From Rhexocercosporidium sp. MPI-PUGE-AT-0058 (taxonomy: Eukaryota; Ascomycota; Leotiomycetes; Helotiales), in contig JAGTJL010000024.1 in the NCBI GenBank assembly GCA_020746875.1, positions 124,001 to 188,000 of the forward strand: DNA of 64,000 nt, given 5' to 3'. A program made the position numbers and the translations under genes. Of this stretch, positions 44,242 through 54,574 are shown piece after piece (the stretch's first letter is position 1; the number at the start of each line of letters is the position of its first letter). Below the pieces are notes generated by a model that did not search any database, had not been told where the DNA came from, and saw only the letters and a program-made list of their open reading frames with translations.

Positions 44242-46246
44242 TTAAGCTAGAATGAATCCTGCGAGCATCATTCCTCCGCTGATGAACATTGCCATTGTGT
44301 TGGAGCCTGACATGCGGGGAGCAGCATTGGCTTGGACGAGGGATTGGGTTGGGTTGGGGGTGACTTGAAGTACAACGCTGGAGCTGGCGTAGGGGACGAC
44401 AGTGGTTGCGCCAGGGCCAATGGGGTAGATTGGGACGGCTGTGGTTGGCTTCCCGACATTTCCAATTGCGCTAGAGGTCGAGGCACCTCCTGCTGGGTAA
44501 GTCGGGACACCGACGTTACCCTTGCTGGTCTCGGCTTCGCTGGGGCCAGCTGGGTAGGTTGGCACTGGGACACCAGCACCTGGAGTGGTAGCGCCGCCAG
44601 CTGGGTAAGTGGGGGCTGGTGCCTCTGGGTTTGCTGGGTAAGATGGGTTGGCGCCTGGGGCTCCTGGCTGGGTTTGCGCTGGAGATTGAGGGTATGGGAC
44701 AAGCGTGACAGTTGCTGGTCTAGTCGCAGTTGGGGTGACTGGGCAAACAGTGGTGTAAAGCTTGACAATCTCAGTCGTCACGTGGCCCAATGGGCAGTTG
44801 GTCACGGTTGGTGCGCACGAAGTGATCGTGTACACGGAGGTGGCGTAAACGGTCGAGGTGGTGTATTTGGTAACCGAGCCGCTGTACTCTGGGGTTGGGG
44901 TTGGGTATCCCTTAGCAGTCTCAGTGGAGGTGGCTGGGCAGACAGTGGTGTAGTGCGAGACGCTGGTGGTGACAGATCCGTATGGGCAGTTTATCACGGT
45001 TGGGGCGCAAGAGCTGATGACATAGGTCTTGGTCGTCTCGACAACAGAGGTGACATACACGGGCGTGGATGCAGGGTAAGTTGGTTGAGTCTGGCTCGAG
45101 GTGGTGGGAGACGAGTTTGAACAGGTGCTTGTCGAGGTACTCGTTGGCTCTGCGGTGGTTGACGATTTAGTAGAGCTTGCAGTGGTAGAAGCGCTTGAAT
45201 CGGTAGAGCTAGCAGTGCTTGAAGCTGTCGAGGACTCAGTCGAGCTAGCAGTTGACGACTCGGTTGAGCTAGCGGTCGAGGATTCGGTCGAGCTGGCAGT
45301 GCTTGAAGCCGTGGAAGACTCGGTTGAGCTTGCGGTAGAAGACTTAGTGGAGCTAGCGGTGCTTGACGCAGTTGATGATTTGGTAGAGCTAGCAGTGGAA
45401 GACTCAGTGGAGCTGGCGGTGCTTGACGCAGTCGATGACTTAGTAGAGCTAGCAGTGGAAGACTCAGTTGAGCTGGCGGTGCTTGAAGCAGTTGATGACT
45501 TGGTAGAGCTAGCAGTGGAAGACTCAGTGGAGCTGGCGGTGCTTGAAGCTGTCGACGACTTAGTGGTGCTGGCGGTGGAAGATGAAGAGGTGGTTGAGAC
45601 GTCAGTGGATGAAGATGAAGCACTGCTTGAAGCTAGAAATAATATTAGCATTGAGTTTTGAAGTTCCATAAAGGTATCATTAGGTGCAAACAATCACAAG
45701 CGAACTATTTAGGCGAAAGGCAGAAAGCTGCAACAGCAAAACTCTCTCGCGAAAATAGACAATGACAGAATCGCAAAACCCATGCAGTAAACAGAGAGAC
45801 TGGTACATACTGGACGAAGCGGTGCTCACGCTGGAGCTCGACGAGGATCCAGCAGCACAAGTGTTATCATAGATGCTCTGAGCATAAAGACCTCCGCAGG
45901 TCTGAGCGGCGTTTCCGAAGCATGGCGTATTACAGTAGGAATCCAACGAGGCCGTTCCGGTCAGAGTGTTGCCACAGAAGCAGGCGTATCCTTCTTCCAA
46001 TCCAGCATATTTGAAGCCAGCGGCAGTACAAGCCGCCTGGCAGTTGTCGACGGTGGTGTCTTCGGTGGTAGAAGGCACAACACGCTCAGTGAGGGCTGGC
46101 GTTCCATCCTGACCATAGAAGAAACATCCTTGCGACACGAATCCGCAGCCTGGAGTTGTTGTTTGAGGAGCGGCGGAGACGGCAGCGGCGAGGATGCTTG
46201 AGATGATGAGGGGGCTAACCTTCCATAACAGAGAGGACGACATCAT
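44242..46246 (-). CDS. WSC-domain, Ser/Thr-rich, probably GPI-anchored cell-wall protein
   Basis: Exon 1 is 46246-45811, intron 45810-45633 (178 bp, GTATGT donor, TTCTAG acceptor), exon 2 is 45632-44242, giving 608 residues. Order: signal peptide (about 1-25, ...AAAVSAAP); one WSC domain (about 30-125, eight Cys, with the block [10 protein letters not shown] and later CGG); a long Ser/Thr/Ala tract of [16 protein letters not shown] repeats (about 150-300); two similar modules with YTT(S)..PVT/CPATST and [13 protein letters not shown] / [13 protein letters not shown]; a Pro/Thr/Tyr-rich stretch with PTYPAG repeats; and a C-terminal hydrophobic tail ending [13 protein letters not shown] after a small-residue SGSN, a GPI signal. 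WSC domains bind carbohydrate. The lack of a cytoplasmic tail argues against a Wsc1-type stress sensor. Confidence 0.9.
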
Positions 46247-47069
46247 TATGTATGGTTGTTGGTTAAACCAGTGACCGAAGTAAACGAGTGTGAGGGGTGA
46301 ACCGGCAAAAAAACCAAACGTCCATCTGGAGGGAAAGCTGGTTGGTTATATGAGTCTGAGAAGCAGGCCAGCGCCAGTGTCAGTCAGTGTCAGTGCCATC
46401 CTCGCTCGCAATCTGCCGCAGGGCCAGGACAGGGAGGACTGCAGCACAGCAGCAGGAAAAGCGAGAAAGAATGGGCCTTGGACACCGAAGCGGCAAGAAG
46501 TCGCGAAAATCAATATTATTAGCGTCTCGCGCTCTCCCCCCTTCTCCCCGCACCGCCCCCGTGCATGCTCCAAAAATACTTCGCTAAACCACTAGCGAAA
46601 GGGACGGTGGTTCCTGCTTAAGTGGCCCACCGAGCTGAGTCGCTATGCAAGCCACGTCGGATTGCGGCAAGCGCTCGACCAACTCTATTGGGTGGTGGTG
46701 GGTGCGCCCCCACTTTATTACCGTGCCTTCCCCTCCTCATCCATCACTTCCTTGGCAATAGCCCTGAATCTCCCCGCCCCCCAGCCCCTCTGGCCCGGGC
46801 TTCCGTTTTGCTGTCATGGCTACAGTAAGGAAGGACCTTCCTCTTGCTGACTACTCATCCAACTCACCCTCGTTGTGGCCTTGTCCCAGATATCCCCCCG
46901 ATCACCCCCCCCCTTCCCCCATCACATCATACAGATCCGTCTTATATCATGGCCCCTATCCGGCCGACGAGGTGTCTTTCTCAAAGCGGCGTTCGCCTGA
47001 TCTCCTATACAGGATGCCCATTTCAGCCACTGGGAACAGGGAACATTAGAGTAGTTGGAGTAATCAAGG
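46247..47069. promoter_or_regulatory. Upstream region of the WSC gene
   Basis: About 820 bp of GC-balanced noncoding sequence with CTCAGTG/GTCAGTGTCAGTG short repeats near 46376-46395 and a C-rich stretch near 46890-46920. Several overlapping frames occur on both strands but show no coding character or consistent start. It should hold the WSC promoter and the 5' side of the next locus. Confidence 0.45.
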
Positions 47070-47241
47070 TACGGAAGGGGTAGAAGGTGGGTCTCGTCCA
47101 CCGTTGTCAGTGGCAAGGTGGTATTGACCATAAAATAACGTCGAATACTCTGATTCTCTTCGCAAATTTCTACAATTAGAGAAAGAAAATAAATACTACC
47201 TCCGTAGGGTGGACGAGACCCACCTTCCACCCCCTTCCGTA
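47070..47241. mobile_element. 168-bp MITE with 30-bp TIRs and TA duplication
   Basis: Unit 47072-47239, flanked by TA at 47070-47071 and 47240-47241. TIRs start CGGAAGGGG and run to GGTCTCGTCCACC with few mismatches. The core is AT-rich. Size and TA duplication fit a Tc1/mariner-derived MITE, of a different family from the one at 31406. Confidence 0.85.
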
Positions 47242-47403
47242 TGTTGGCTGTTGGCCCAGGTAGCGCGGACGCAAGAGCGGCCGTGCAGCCAATTCGCGAG
47301 CCGCCTTTTGAGTAAGATTGCGGTCAGGCTCAGCCGTCTCCTCCCCGGGACGGATGGCTAGAGAGCGAATCAATTGGACGGGGTCCAGGTCAACCAGATC
47401 CAT
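47176..47403 (-). CDS. 75-codon ORF whose 3' end lies inside the MITE
   Basis: ATG at 47403 in unique GC-balanced sequence; the first 54 codons (MDLVDLDPVQLIRSLAIRPG..., rich in Arg, Leu, Pro, Glu) read normally. From 47239 onward codons come from the MITE, ending in a stop at 47176. Either a short gene cut by the MITE, with the last 21 residues supplied by it, or a chance frame. No family was recognised. Confidence 0.35.
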   Translation of the reverse strand: MDLVDLDPVQLIRSLAIRPGEETAEPDRNLTQKAARELAARPLLRPRYLGQQPTYGRGWKVGLVHPTEVVFIFFL

Positions 47404-47812
47404 GCAACACGAGGTGGAGTGTGGAGGGTGGAGGATGATGGGATGATGGATATTGTTCTTGATGGTGCGAGGAGAGCAGAGCCAAATGTTGAGTAATTTG
47501 TAAAGAGAGATTGGACGAGCCGTATTTGAGCAGTCGCATGACGATCTTGGATCACTTTGATTGGAAATTGGTAGGTTTGTTGAGGCAAATGCTCGCTTAC
47601 AAATAAGGAAAAGCGGATTGAAAAGTGGTACTTAAAACACTAAGCCCTGGAGGCAACGTATTCAACCGCCGCACGAAGTAAGTTTGTCTTTTCGTGAAAT
47701 ACATCGTTTGGCGTGACAAGGCTCGTTCTTGTAGCACTATGCCCGTTTATTTAAGACCGCCTCCATTACGTCGCCATCGAAGTCTTCATTAATCGATTTG
47801 TAAATATAGACT
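47404..47812. other. Intergenic sequence, no gene recognised
   Basis: About 400 bp of moderate GC upstream of the short ORF; frames here are overlapping and non-coding in character. Confidence 0.45.
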
Positions 47813-48089
47813 TTACTGTGTGAGGAACTTGGTCACTATTACATATTGCAATTCTTTCTCCTCCAGTCGGTTGAGGAAGGCCAGAGCTAAATCCTCATAC
47901 GCTAAGGATTTTGAAGGCACACCGGGCGCATCTATCACCCTTACCCCATAATACTAATTTGTACTGTGCGGCAAGGGCCACGCATGCATCTAAAGTATCT
48001 TGAGTTGCCCTAAGGAGGTCACGGCAAAAAGTCATGGGAACGCCACCAACAATAGCGCTAGGACATGACAGCGCATCGCCAGAATACCT
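47813..48089 (-). pseudogene. Unrecognised gene fragment with a frameshift
   Basis: The minus strand from 48089 reads a balanced-codon stretch (YSGDALSCPSAIVGGVPMTF, then LLRATQDTLDACVALAAQY) and after a +1 shift near 47925 continues VIDAPGVPSKSLAYEDLALA and LEEKELQYVIVTKFLTQ to a stop at 47813. No start codon; the right edge turns AT-rich. It looks like a piece of a once-longer protein with one frameshift. Family unknown. Confidence 0.35.
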
Positions 48090-48528
48090 TCAAATATAAA
48101 TATTTCAATTTAATACTATGAATTAACTTCAAATTCATTAGTAAACATTGCCAAAATAACAGCGAATATACGTTAATCTTATTATAATATTAGCATACGA
48201 ATTTAAACTCTTTTTTTACTAAAAGTAAGAGTTCTTTAGTAAACTATTTCTAAAGTAACAAATATTTCTAACTTTACAATTTACTGACTACGTAAGATTG
48301 TACTTAAACAAGGCTATAAGCTTAGTAAAAGTAAGAAACTATTGATATTATATGTTAAAGATATATCTGCAAAAAAATCGAGAGGCGGACGTCCGCCAAC
48401 TGCGCCAGAGGCGCTATTCTGGCACTTTTAGAGCCAAAGTTGCAGGTCGAAAATTTTAGGGACAGTTTCTTACTATAATAAATTAAAAGCGCGCCGAAAG
48501 CGCCGAAATAAACTAGCGTATTATAACC

Positions 48529-48745
48529 CCATTTGTCGGTGTAACTGTACCGGGACATATAACAACAAAGTCACCTGAATAAATATCGATATTATTAAGT
48601 GATTTCAAAAGTGTTGTAACGTGTGTTCTTCTAAGATGGGAGTAAAGCTCCTTATATACCGGTCCGGAACCCCACCGAAACCCCACCGTTTCGGCCTTAA
48701 GCTAGAATTCCATATCGGTAAGAATCCCTACGGACCAACACCATT
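48529..48745 (+). mobile_element. 207-bp solo LTR with 5-bp duplication CCATT, inside TIR copy B
   Basis: LTR 48534-48740 starts TGTCGGTGTAAC and ends CGGACCAACA. CCATT flanks it at 48529-48533 and 48741-48745. The uninterrupted sequence is seen in copy A (reverse of AACCCCACTTTTAAAAG), so the empty site is known. Almost free of RIP-type decay, unlike its surroundings. Family unknown. Confidence 0.85.
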
Positions 48746-48819
48746 TTTAAAAGTAGAGCTTTATTATTTATTTTATTTAATATATTAATAAGGTTTATAA
48801 AAGTATTAGTAACATTAAT

Positions 48820-49110
48820 AATATACTAATAATATTAATAATATACTAATAATACTAATGATATACTAATAATATTAATAATATAATAATATTAATAATA
48901 TAATAATATTAATAATATAATAATATTAATAATATAATAATATTAATAATATTAATAATATAATAATATTAATAATATAATAATATTAATAATATAATAA
49001 TATTAATAATATAATAATATTAATAATATAATAATATTAATAATATAATAATATTAATAATATAATAATATTAATAATATAATAATATTAATAATATAAT
49101 AATAATTAAA
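48820..49110. repeat. AT microsatellite, about 15-bp unit AATATTAATAATATA
   Basis: Some 18 head-to-tail near-perfect units of AATATTAATAATATA. The same site in copy A has only about 90 bp of simple AT repeat, so the array expanded in copy B. Confidence 0.85.
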
Positions 49111-49522
49111 ATTTAGCTCTTATAACGCCCGATTAGGGCTAGGGCCGGCTAGCGCGGGTATATAATTTACTCGAAACGAACGATTTTCTTATTATAATTT
49201 TTTTAGCGTAAATATTTATAGCGTAAGAGCTTTAGCGAGACTAGTTTTTAGGACGTGCCCCACAAAATATAAGCGAAACTTAAAATTAACGCTAATTTAA
49301 CCGGATTCGGTTAGTAAAAAACGCTAAAATATATTCTTTTTAAAATTATAATATTTTAGCGTTTAAATTATATTTATAAAAATTACTTAATTAGGCTTAG
49401 CGTTTATTAAAATAAACTAGCGCTTTTAATACTAGCGACCGATTAAAATTTAAAAAGGCGGCTTTTTGACGAAAATAGCGAAAATAGCGGATTCGATTCT
49501 GGGCGTCCGCGACATTTTTTGC

Positions 49523-50372
49523 TAATGAAGGGTTAAGTTGTCATTTAATTATTTATTAATAATATTAATTACATAATATATAACTTTATAAAATCTTAAG
49601 TATTAAGATCTCTTAAAAAGATACTTTTAAAAGTAATACTTTTTTAGTATTTTTCTCTTAAAACTTCTACCCTCTTGAGCCTATAGTCCTAAGTATTACG
49701 TTGTCCCGGGGTCTAATGTCACGGGACGCGGGGCGTTGGTAACAGTAATACGATTATGAAAGGTAAACTTTGGAATCCCTTACTCCAGCGATGCCTTTCG
49801 CGTAAACTTACTATTTGGCATCTCCTTAAGGGCGCTCTGAACATTAGCTTCCGTATATTAACGCTTTATAATCAAGATAATTTAAATTCCAAATTTCAAA
49901 AGAATTAATTAAGAATTAAAAGAGTTAATAATTATTTGAGTAAGTAGGTACGAAGGCGTAAGGTTAAGCGAGGTGTCCGGAAACTAGGGGTGGTCGGAAT
50001 GATGGGGCTAGACGTTACCACGAAGTGGACACTTGTGAGTCCGGTGATGTTGAGTGATAGCGAGAAGAAGGAAATGAAGGTAAGGGGAGACGCCCACCCA
50101 CTCCCCCTTCTTTAAACATATCTCTACCACCCAAGCTGCCACGCTCTTCGTCGAAATACTCGGTACTATGGGGAAGAAGCTGTTATTTCAGATTGAGGGG
50201 GGTTGATGATCGAGTGCTGGAGATGATCATATAGATGTTGTTTGAGGAGTCATCGGCGTTCTTGGTTTTAGTAAGTAATAAAATTTGGTATTGTGCTCAG
50301 ATAATGTATACACTCCGCGCAATTCATAGTGGAATACAACCAATTTCATCAAATTTGATCCGAGTGCTGAAA
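49523..50372. other. AT-rich transition then intergenic sequence
   Basis: No gene recognised. Around 49970-50015 GCGAGGTGTCCGG, GGGGTGGTCGG and CTAGACGTTA resemble the right TIR of the pogo element at 59250-59279 (GCGAGGTGGGCGG ... CTCGACGTTA), so a decayed end of a related DNA transposon may lie here. Downstream is the 3' flank of the Clr5 gene. Confidence 0.45.
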
Positions 50373-51997
50373 CTATCCAGTAGTAGTATCTCTGGATGGT
50401 GCTGAATTGCCGTGACGCTTTCTCTCCCTAGGCTTGATCCCCTTTCTCACGGCGCACTTTTGGCAAATGATATTAGGGCGACAACGGCCACAGCTTCCAG
50501 AAATCGTTTCTAGTATGCGAGCGGTTGTCAGGCGCTGCTCCTGAGCACCTTGATCATCTTTCCATTCGGTTAGCCACTTGGAAAGCGTTCCGGACAGCAT
50601 GGCTGCTCGAATGTGGCATTCCCTATCCCCATCCTGAAGTATCTTGATTGTCGATCGCATACAGAGAAGACACCCTGCCTGGCAGTTGCGTTTGCGGTAA
50701 CCCTCTGCAAGTAACTTAGAAGCCAATGCAAATGCTTGAGTTGTTAGGTTCCAGTGAAGCAGGATATCTATTGACTTTATGCTGTGGATGAGGTCGAGTG
50801 CCGTGCTCTCTGTCAATTCTACTTTCTCGCAAACGTAATGAGATGCATAAATAAAGAAGTGGTCCACGGCAATGCGAGGGCTGGATCCACGAGCACAGAT
50901 CTTGGTCGCCTGTTCCCGGACATTCTTGAGCTTCTGGAAGAGTGTTTCTTTACGGAGGTACTGCTTATCCCAGTATTTATAGTAGACGGACCACATATGA
51001 AGCACTGCCGCATTTTCGTCCCCAATCAGTTCACTCAACCTCTTAAGTGTCTTGAAATATCCGATACGAAGGGTATCCTTGAAATCTTCTGGCGAAACCT
51101 GGCTCAATAATCTCACGAGCAGAGTGAGGGGATGCTGTTCTCCCTGGTACACAGGGAACAGCTCTTGAAGCTTCATGAAAAAGCGCTTCAGGGCTTGGAG
51201 GTGTGGATAAGAGCCGTCGACTCCGCGCAGCTGGAGACAAATACGCCAGAACTTTACCACGATCGAAGGATCCTGGAACTTCGCTATTTGCTCGAGTCCT
51301 TTGAGAAAGTGATCCAGCGATACTCGAGCCTTGCCGGGTGATCCGGATTGAATGAGAACCGAGACTCCATAGCATCGGTCTGATAAAATTTGCCATGTGT
51401 CCATCTGGTTTGCAGTATTACTCTTCGGTTTAATGAATCCGAAGACATCTGCGGTCCATCCTTGACTTTTGGGGTCAAACATTCCGCTGAGGTAGTTGTC
51501 CATGCAGGTCAGTATCTCCTCTTGGGTTTTATATCGTTTTGGCGCTAATTGTTCTCCCAACTTGGTTCCGATAGAGAAATCTTTCAGGCATATGATATCC
51601 CCAACAACAGCCAATGGTTTCTTTGGTGGCGCGGCGCACGCTCTCGTTCGCCCAGATTGTCGACAGCCCGTGTTTTTGGAAACACGGTCGTAGTGGAATC
51701 GACTCTTGTACATTTTTTGTCTGTGGACATTTCAGCGAATTTGTATAGCATTGATTAGGACGCAGGTATGCTAAGTACTACAGGAAATTGAGCACTAAGG
51801 TCGGGAGGCAGCAAATAAACTAGGAAAATACGCCAGATCCCCCAACTGATTTGGAACAAAGATTGAAATACTCACGATGCTCGAAACTGATACAAAATTT
51901 CCATAATTTCCATTACTAGCCGTAACTGGCAGCTTTTGTATAAGTCTTCAATTGCTGACGCCCATTCTTCCCATTTTTCCTTTGGTGGTGGTACCAT
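50373..51997 (-). CDS. Clr5-domain protein
   Basis: Exon 1 (51997-51876) encodes the N-terminal Clr5 domain (PPPKEKWEEWASAIEDLY, then LVMEIMEILYQFRAS). A 155-bp intron (51875-51721; GTGAGT donor, CCACAG acceptor) joins in phase to exon 2 (51720-50373), which completes the domain with QKMYKSRFHYDRVSKN. The total is 489 residues. The Clr5 domain is named after S. pombe Clr5, a factor in silencing/transcription; in other fungi it heads many uncharacterised proteins and is presumed nucleic-acid or chromatin related. The remaining 400 residues are largely helical and lack a named domain. A Cys-rich tail (CGRCRPNIICQKCAVRKG) could bind metal. ATG 51997 is chosen because it directly precedes the domain as in family members; an in-frame upstream extension exists but is noncoding in character. 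Confidence 0.85.
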
Positions 51998-53018
51998 TTT
52001 GGGAGTACGACGGAGTGGTTGCCGCAGCGGGGAAGCATGCTGAACCCTCTTTGGATGATGCGTTTCGACAAAAGGTCTGCGGCTATAGGAAAAGGCGGGT
52101 GCATTCGCGATTGGAGTCTTTGCGCAGGATAAGGCAACCTGTCCAAATCGATCGATGTGACAGTCCATGTCTCCGAGATCAGATGTTAGAATAGTAGCTA
52201 GTATAAGAGAAGTTATGAACAGGAGTACTGGCTGACCTCGGTAATTCTTGGGGGTAGAATTTTGCAATGGAGCAAAACGAGGCAGTCTCTCTTCATCGCG
52301 ATCAGGAGAGATGGGTTGTGGGGTTTGCTGGCATGTCGATTAAGGAGCTTTGATCTCAACCAATGATTGTCGGGCTCCGAAATATCCAAGCGGTGATTGG
52401 AAGGACCCAGCAGCTGATTGCATACCAGTGCCAGCGAACATCGAGGACACTAAAGTTCCTCACAACCCCCTGCCGCCACTCCAGTAGTGGACCAATCGAT
52501 GAGACATACGTGGGACAGTACTCTTACCACCTGCAAGCCACAATAGGCCCCACCAACATCGAAGAAATTTAGTAACCGAGCTCGCCATTGGACCATATTC
52601 CGTAGAACTTTAGTGTTCTCCAATAAGCAGCATTGTTGATTTGCGACATACAGGCGCAACGACGAGGAGCTATCAAATTTGGGCGATTCCGAATACTTGC
52701 ACGGTTTCAAGGCCGCCGGCTGGCTGCTGACAGCAGAATTGAGGAGCCAGAAGAATAATGTATCCGTAAATTCATGTGAAGGAAGGAATCATTCGCGACA
52801 GAAAGTGAGGAACCGGATCGAGGTCTCTTCTGGCATCCAGGTATAAGTAGCACTCATCTTCCCCCAATCTCTGATACTCGGACTTACCTTATCTTCACAT
52901 CTTAAATCACTACCAATTGCCGTCCGAACACCAGCCTTGACGATTCCTACATTTGCGTTGATCTTCGGATAGTCTTTGTGAACTCTTGTCACCACGTTTA
53001 TCCCCACTTGTTTGCACC
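51998..53018. promoter_or_regulatory. Divergent intergenic region between the Clr5 and GTPase genes
   Basis: About 1.0 kb between two start codons on opposite strands, so it must hold both promoters. A 69-codon plus-strand frame from an ATG at 52363 is too short and unsupported to call. GTCACCACGTTTATCCCC lies just before the GTPase ATG. Confidence 0.5.
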
Positions 53019-54574
53019 ATGGTCACTACTACTTCAGAGTTTGCTGTTGCTTATGATGGTCTTACCATGGCAAAGCCAGAGTTCCAAGGCCTTGAGTCGA
53101 ATGTACTGTCCGACAAGAAGACTCCTGCGTGTCAGACAACACCGATCCTTAGTGGGAATGCCACAAGCTCTGATGTTCTTTGTGAATCTGATGAAGGCCT
53201 TCTTATCGAAGCGATGGGGGATGATGAAAATGTATCCAATTTGCGATACTGGTCGTACCAACACCTGAAACGCCTGGTCGTCAAAGCCAAAGGCGGAGCA
53301 TCTAAGCAAGTGGTGAAGTTTGTCAAGACATAGTACGTTGAACTGGATTGTGAATTTCTTGGCAGAGTTGGTTAACTTTGATTAGTCTTGGGGGAACGAA
53401 GCTGATTTTTGTGGTCGGACAATCTGGGACCGGAAAGACAACAATGCTCAGGGAGCTGAGCGGTCTCGATCTTAAAGTTGGCGGGACTTTGAACTCAGGC
53501 AAGTTTATGGTCAACCTGAATATTCATGACAGCAGTGCTTCGAGAGACTAACTAAAATTCTCAGGTACTCTTCAATACCAAGTCTGCCCAGCCCTCATTG
53601 AAGGAGAGCAATATCTCTTCGTGGATACCGCCGGATTCGGGGCTGCAGACTTGGACGACAGCGCAAACTTCGAGAATATTCTCAGTTGTCTGACAGCGCT
53701 CAGCCCATTCGTCACGATCGCTGGCCTCATTTTCGTGTATGGGTCCATGGAGAATCGCTTCAAGGAAGCAGATGTTAAGACAATCCAGTGGGTTCAATGC
53801 TTCTGCGGACCAGAGTTCTACCGGAATATCGTTATCGTCACAAACATGTGGGATCAATACAAGGAAAAGCAGTTCAGGAAGCAATGGGAGAAACTTTCTG
53901 ACTTCACACGCAACGAGAACGTCAAGCAGATCTTAAATCCACCAGAACGCTACCATGGGGGTCACATTTACCATCACGGCCTCCCTGGAGGAGATGGAAC
54001 GGTTGACTCAGGGACATCCGTCTTGGATTATGAGGATGACAGCTCCAAGAGGGGAGACGAGCTCAGGAAGTTGATCCAGCGTACATACTCAGCGGCAGAT
54101 TCGAAGCCTGTGACGCTTCAGGTCTTGGAAGAGATGAAAGATGGAACCCCTCAACAGGAGACGCAAGCGGCCAAAGCTCTAAAGGCCATGCCGGTCCACA
54201 CGAAGATAAACATCCGTAACCACCGTGCAGTTGTTTGTACGACCGACACTAGTCAGCACACGACAACTCCTGGGATTCCAACTTCTGAGGCTCCAACTCC
54301 TCCAGCTCCGAGTCGACAAGTGCCAATCCATCAGGCGCCGACTCCCGAGACGATTGCCCCAAAACCCAAGGTGCCAAAAGCAGCAGAGAAGTCCCGCCAA
54401 CAGGCTTCACCACAATCCTGGTTTGAAAGGCTCCTTGCTTGGTTTGAGATTGGTAAGCAAGCCTCGGTTTTCTTCAAAGAAGCCCGGGAGAGTGCTCACA
54501 CCAAAACAAAACCACCCACCTGGAGCATTTGGGGTAGTCTTAGGGACTGGTGGGCTGGGGCACCACCTGCTTGA
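53019..54574 (+). CDS. P-loop GTPase (AIG1/septin-like G domain), fungal accessory type
   Basis: Exons 53019-53332, 53386-53498 and 53565-54574 give 478 residues from an ATG in Kozak-like context (CACCATGG). Intron 1 is 53 bp (GTACGT...GTTAAC...TTAG); intron 2 is 66 bp and starts GC (GCAAGT...GACTAACTAA...CTCAG), a GC-AG intron required for the frame. G1/Walker A is GQSGTGKTT (residues 116-124), G3 is DTAGFG (163-168), and TNMWD (235-239) stands where G4 (N/TKxD) is expected. Residues 300-400 are Pro/Thr/Ala-rich and likely disordered; the C-terminal 60 residues are Trp-rich with an amphipathic WFERLLAWFEIG, which may contact membrane. Related fungal proteins are largely uncharacterised; AIG1-type GTPases elsewhere act in immunity. 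Intact. Confidence 0.85.

Larger units (their letters stand above)
48369..49522 (-). mobile_element. TIR element copy B, interrupted by a solo LTR
   Basis: The inverted partner of copy A (39697-40771). Ends GCAAAAAAATCGAGAGGCGG and, inverted, GCAAAAAATGTCGCGGACG. It lacks the 400-bp insertion of copy A and instead carries a solo LTR and a long AT microsatellite expansion. Noncoding. Confidence 0.75.

Noticed and set aside
45101..45661. 186-codon plus-strand ORF rich in Val, Glu, Ala, Leu
   Set aside because: It is the antisense shadow of the Ser/Thr repeats of the WSC gene.
46290..47083. Several overlapping frames on both strands upstream of the WSC gene
   Set aside because: Mutually overlapping, with no domains or consistent codon use; treated as promoter/intergenic.
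48355..48558. 67-codon minus-strand ORF
   Set aside because: It spans TIR copy B and the solo LTR boundary, so it is a chance frame created by the insertion.
48820..49110. CRISPR-like array
   Set aside because: Units are contiguous AT repeats without spacers; a microsatellite.
52363..52710. Short frames between the Clr5 and GTPase genes
   Set aside because: Overlapping frames on opposite strands, no domain, and the spacer must hold two promoters.
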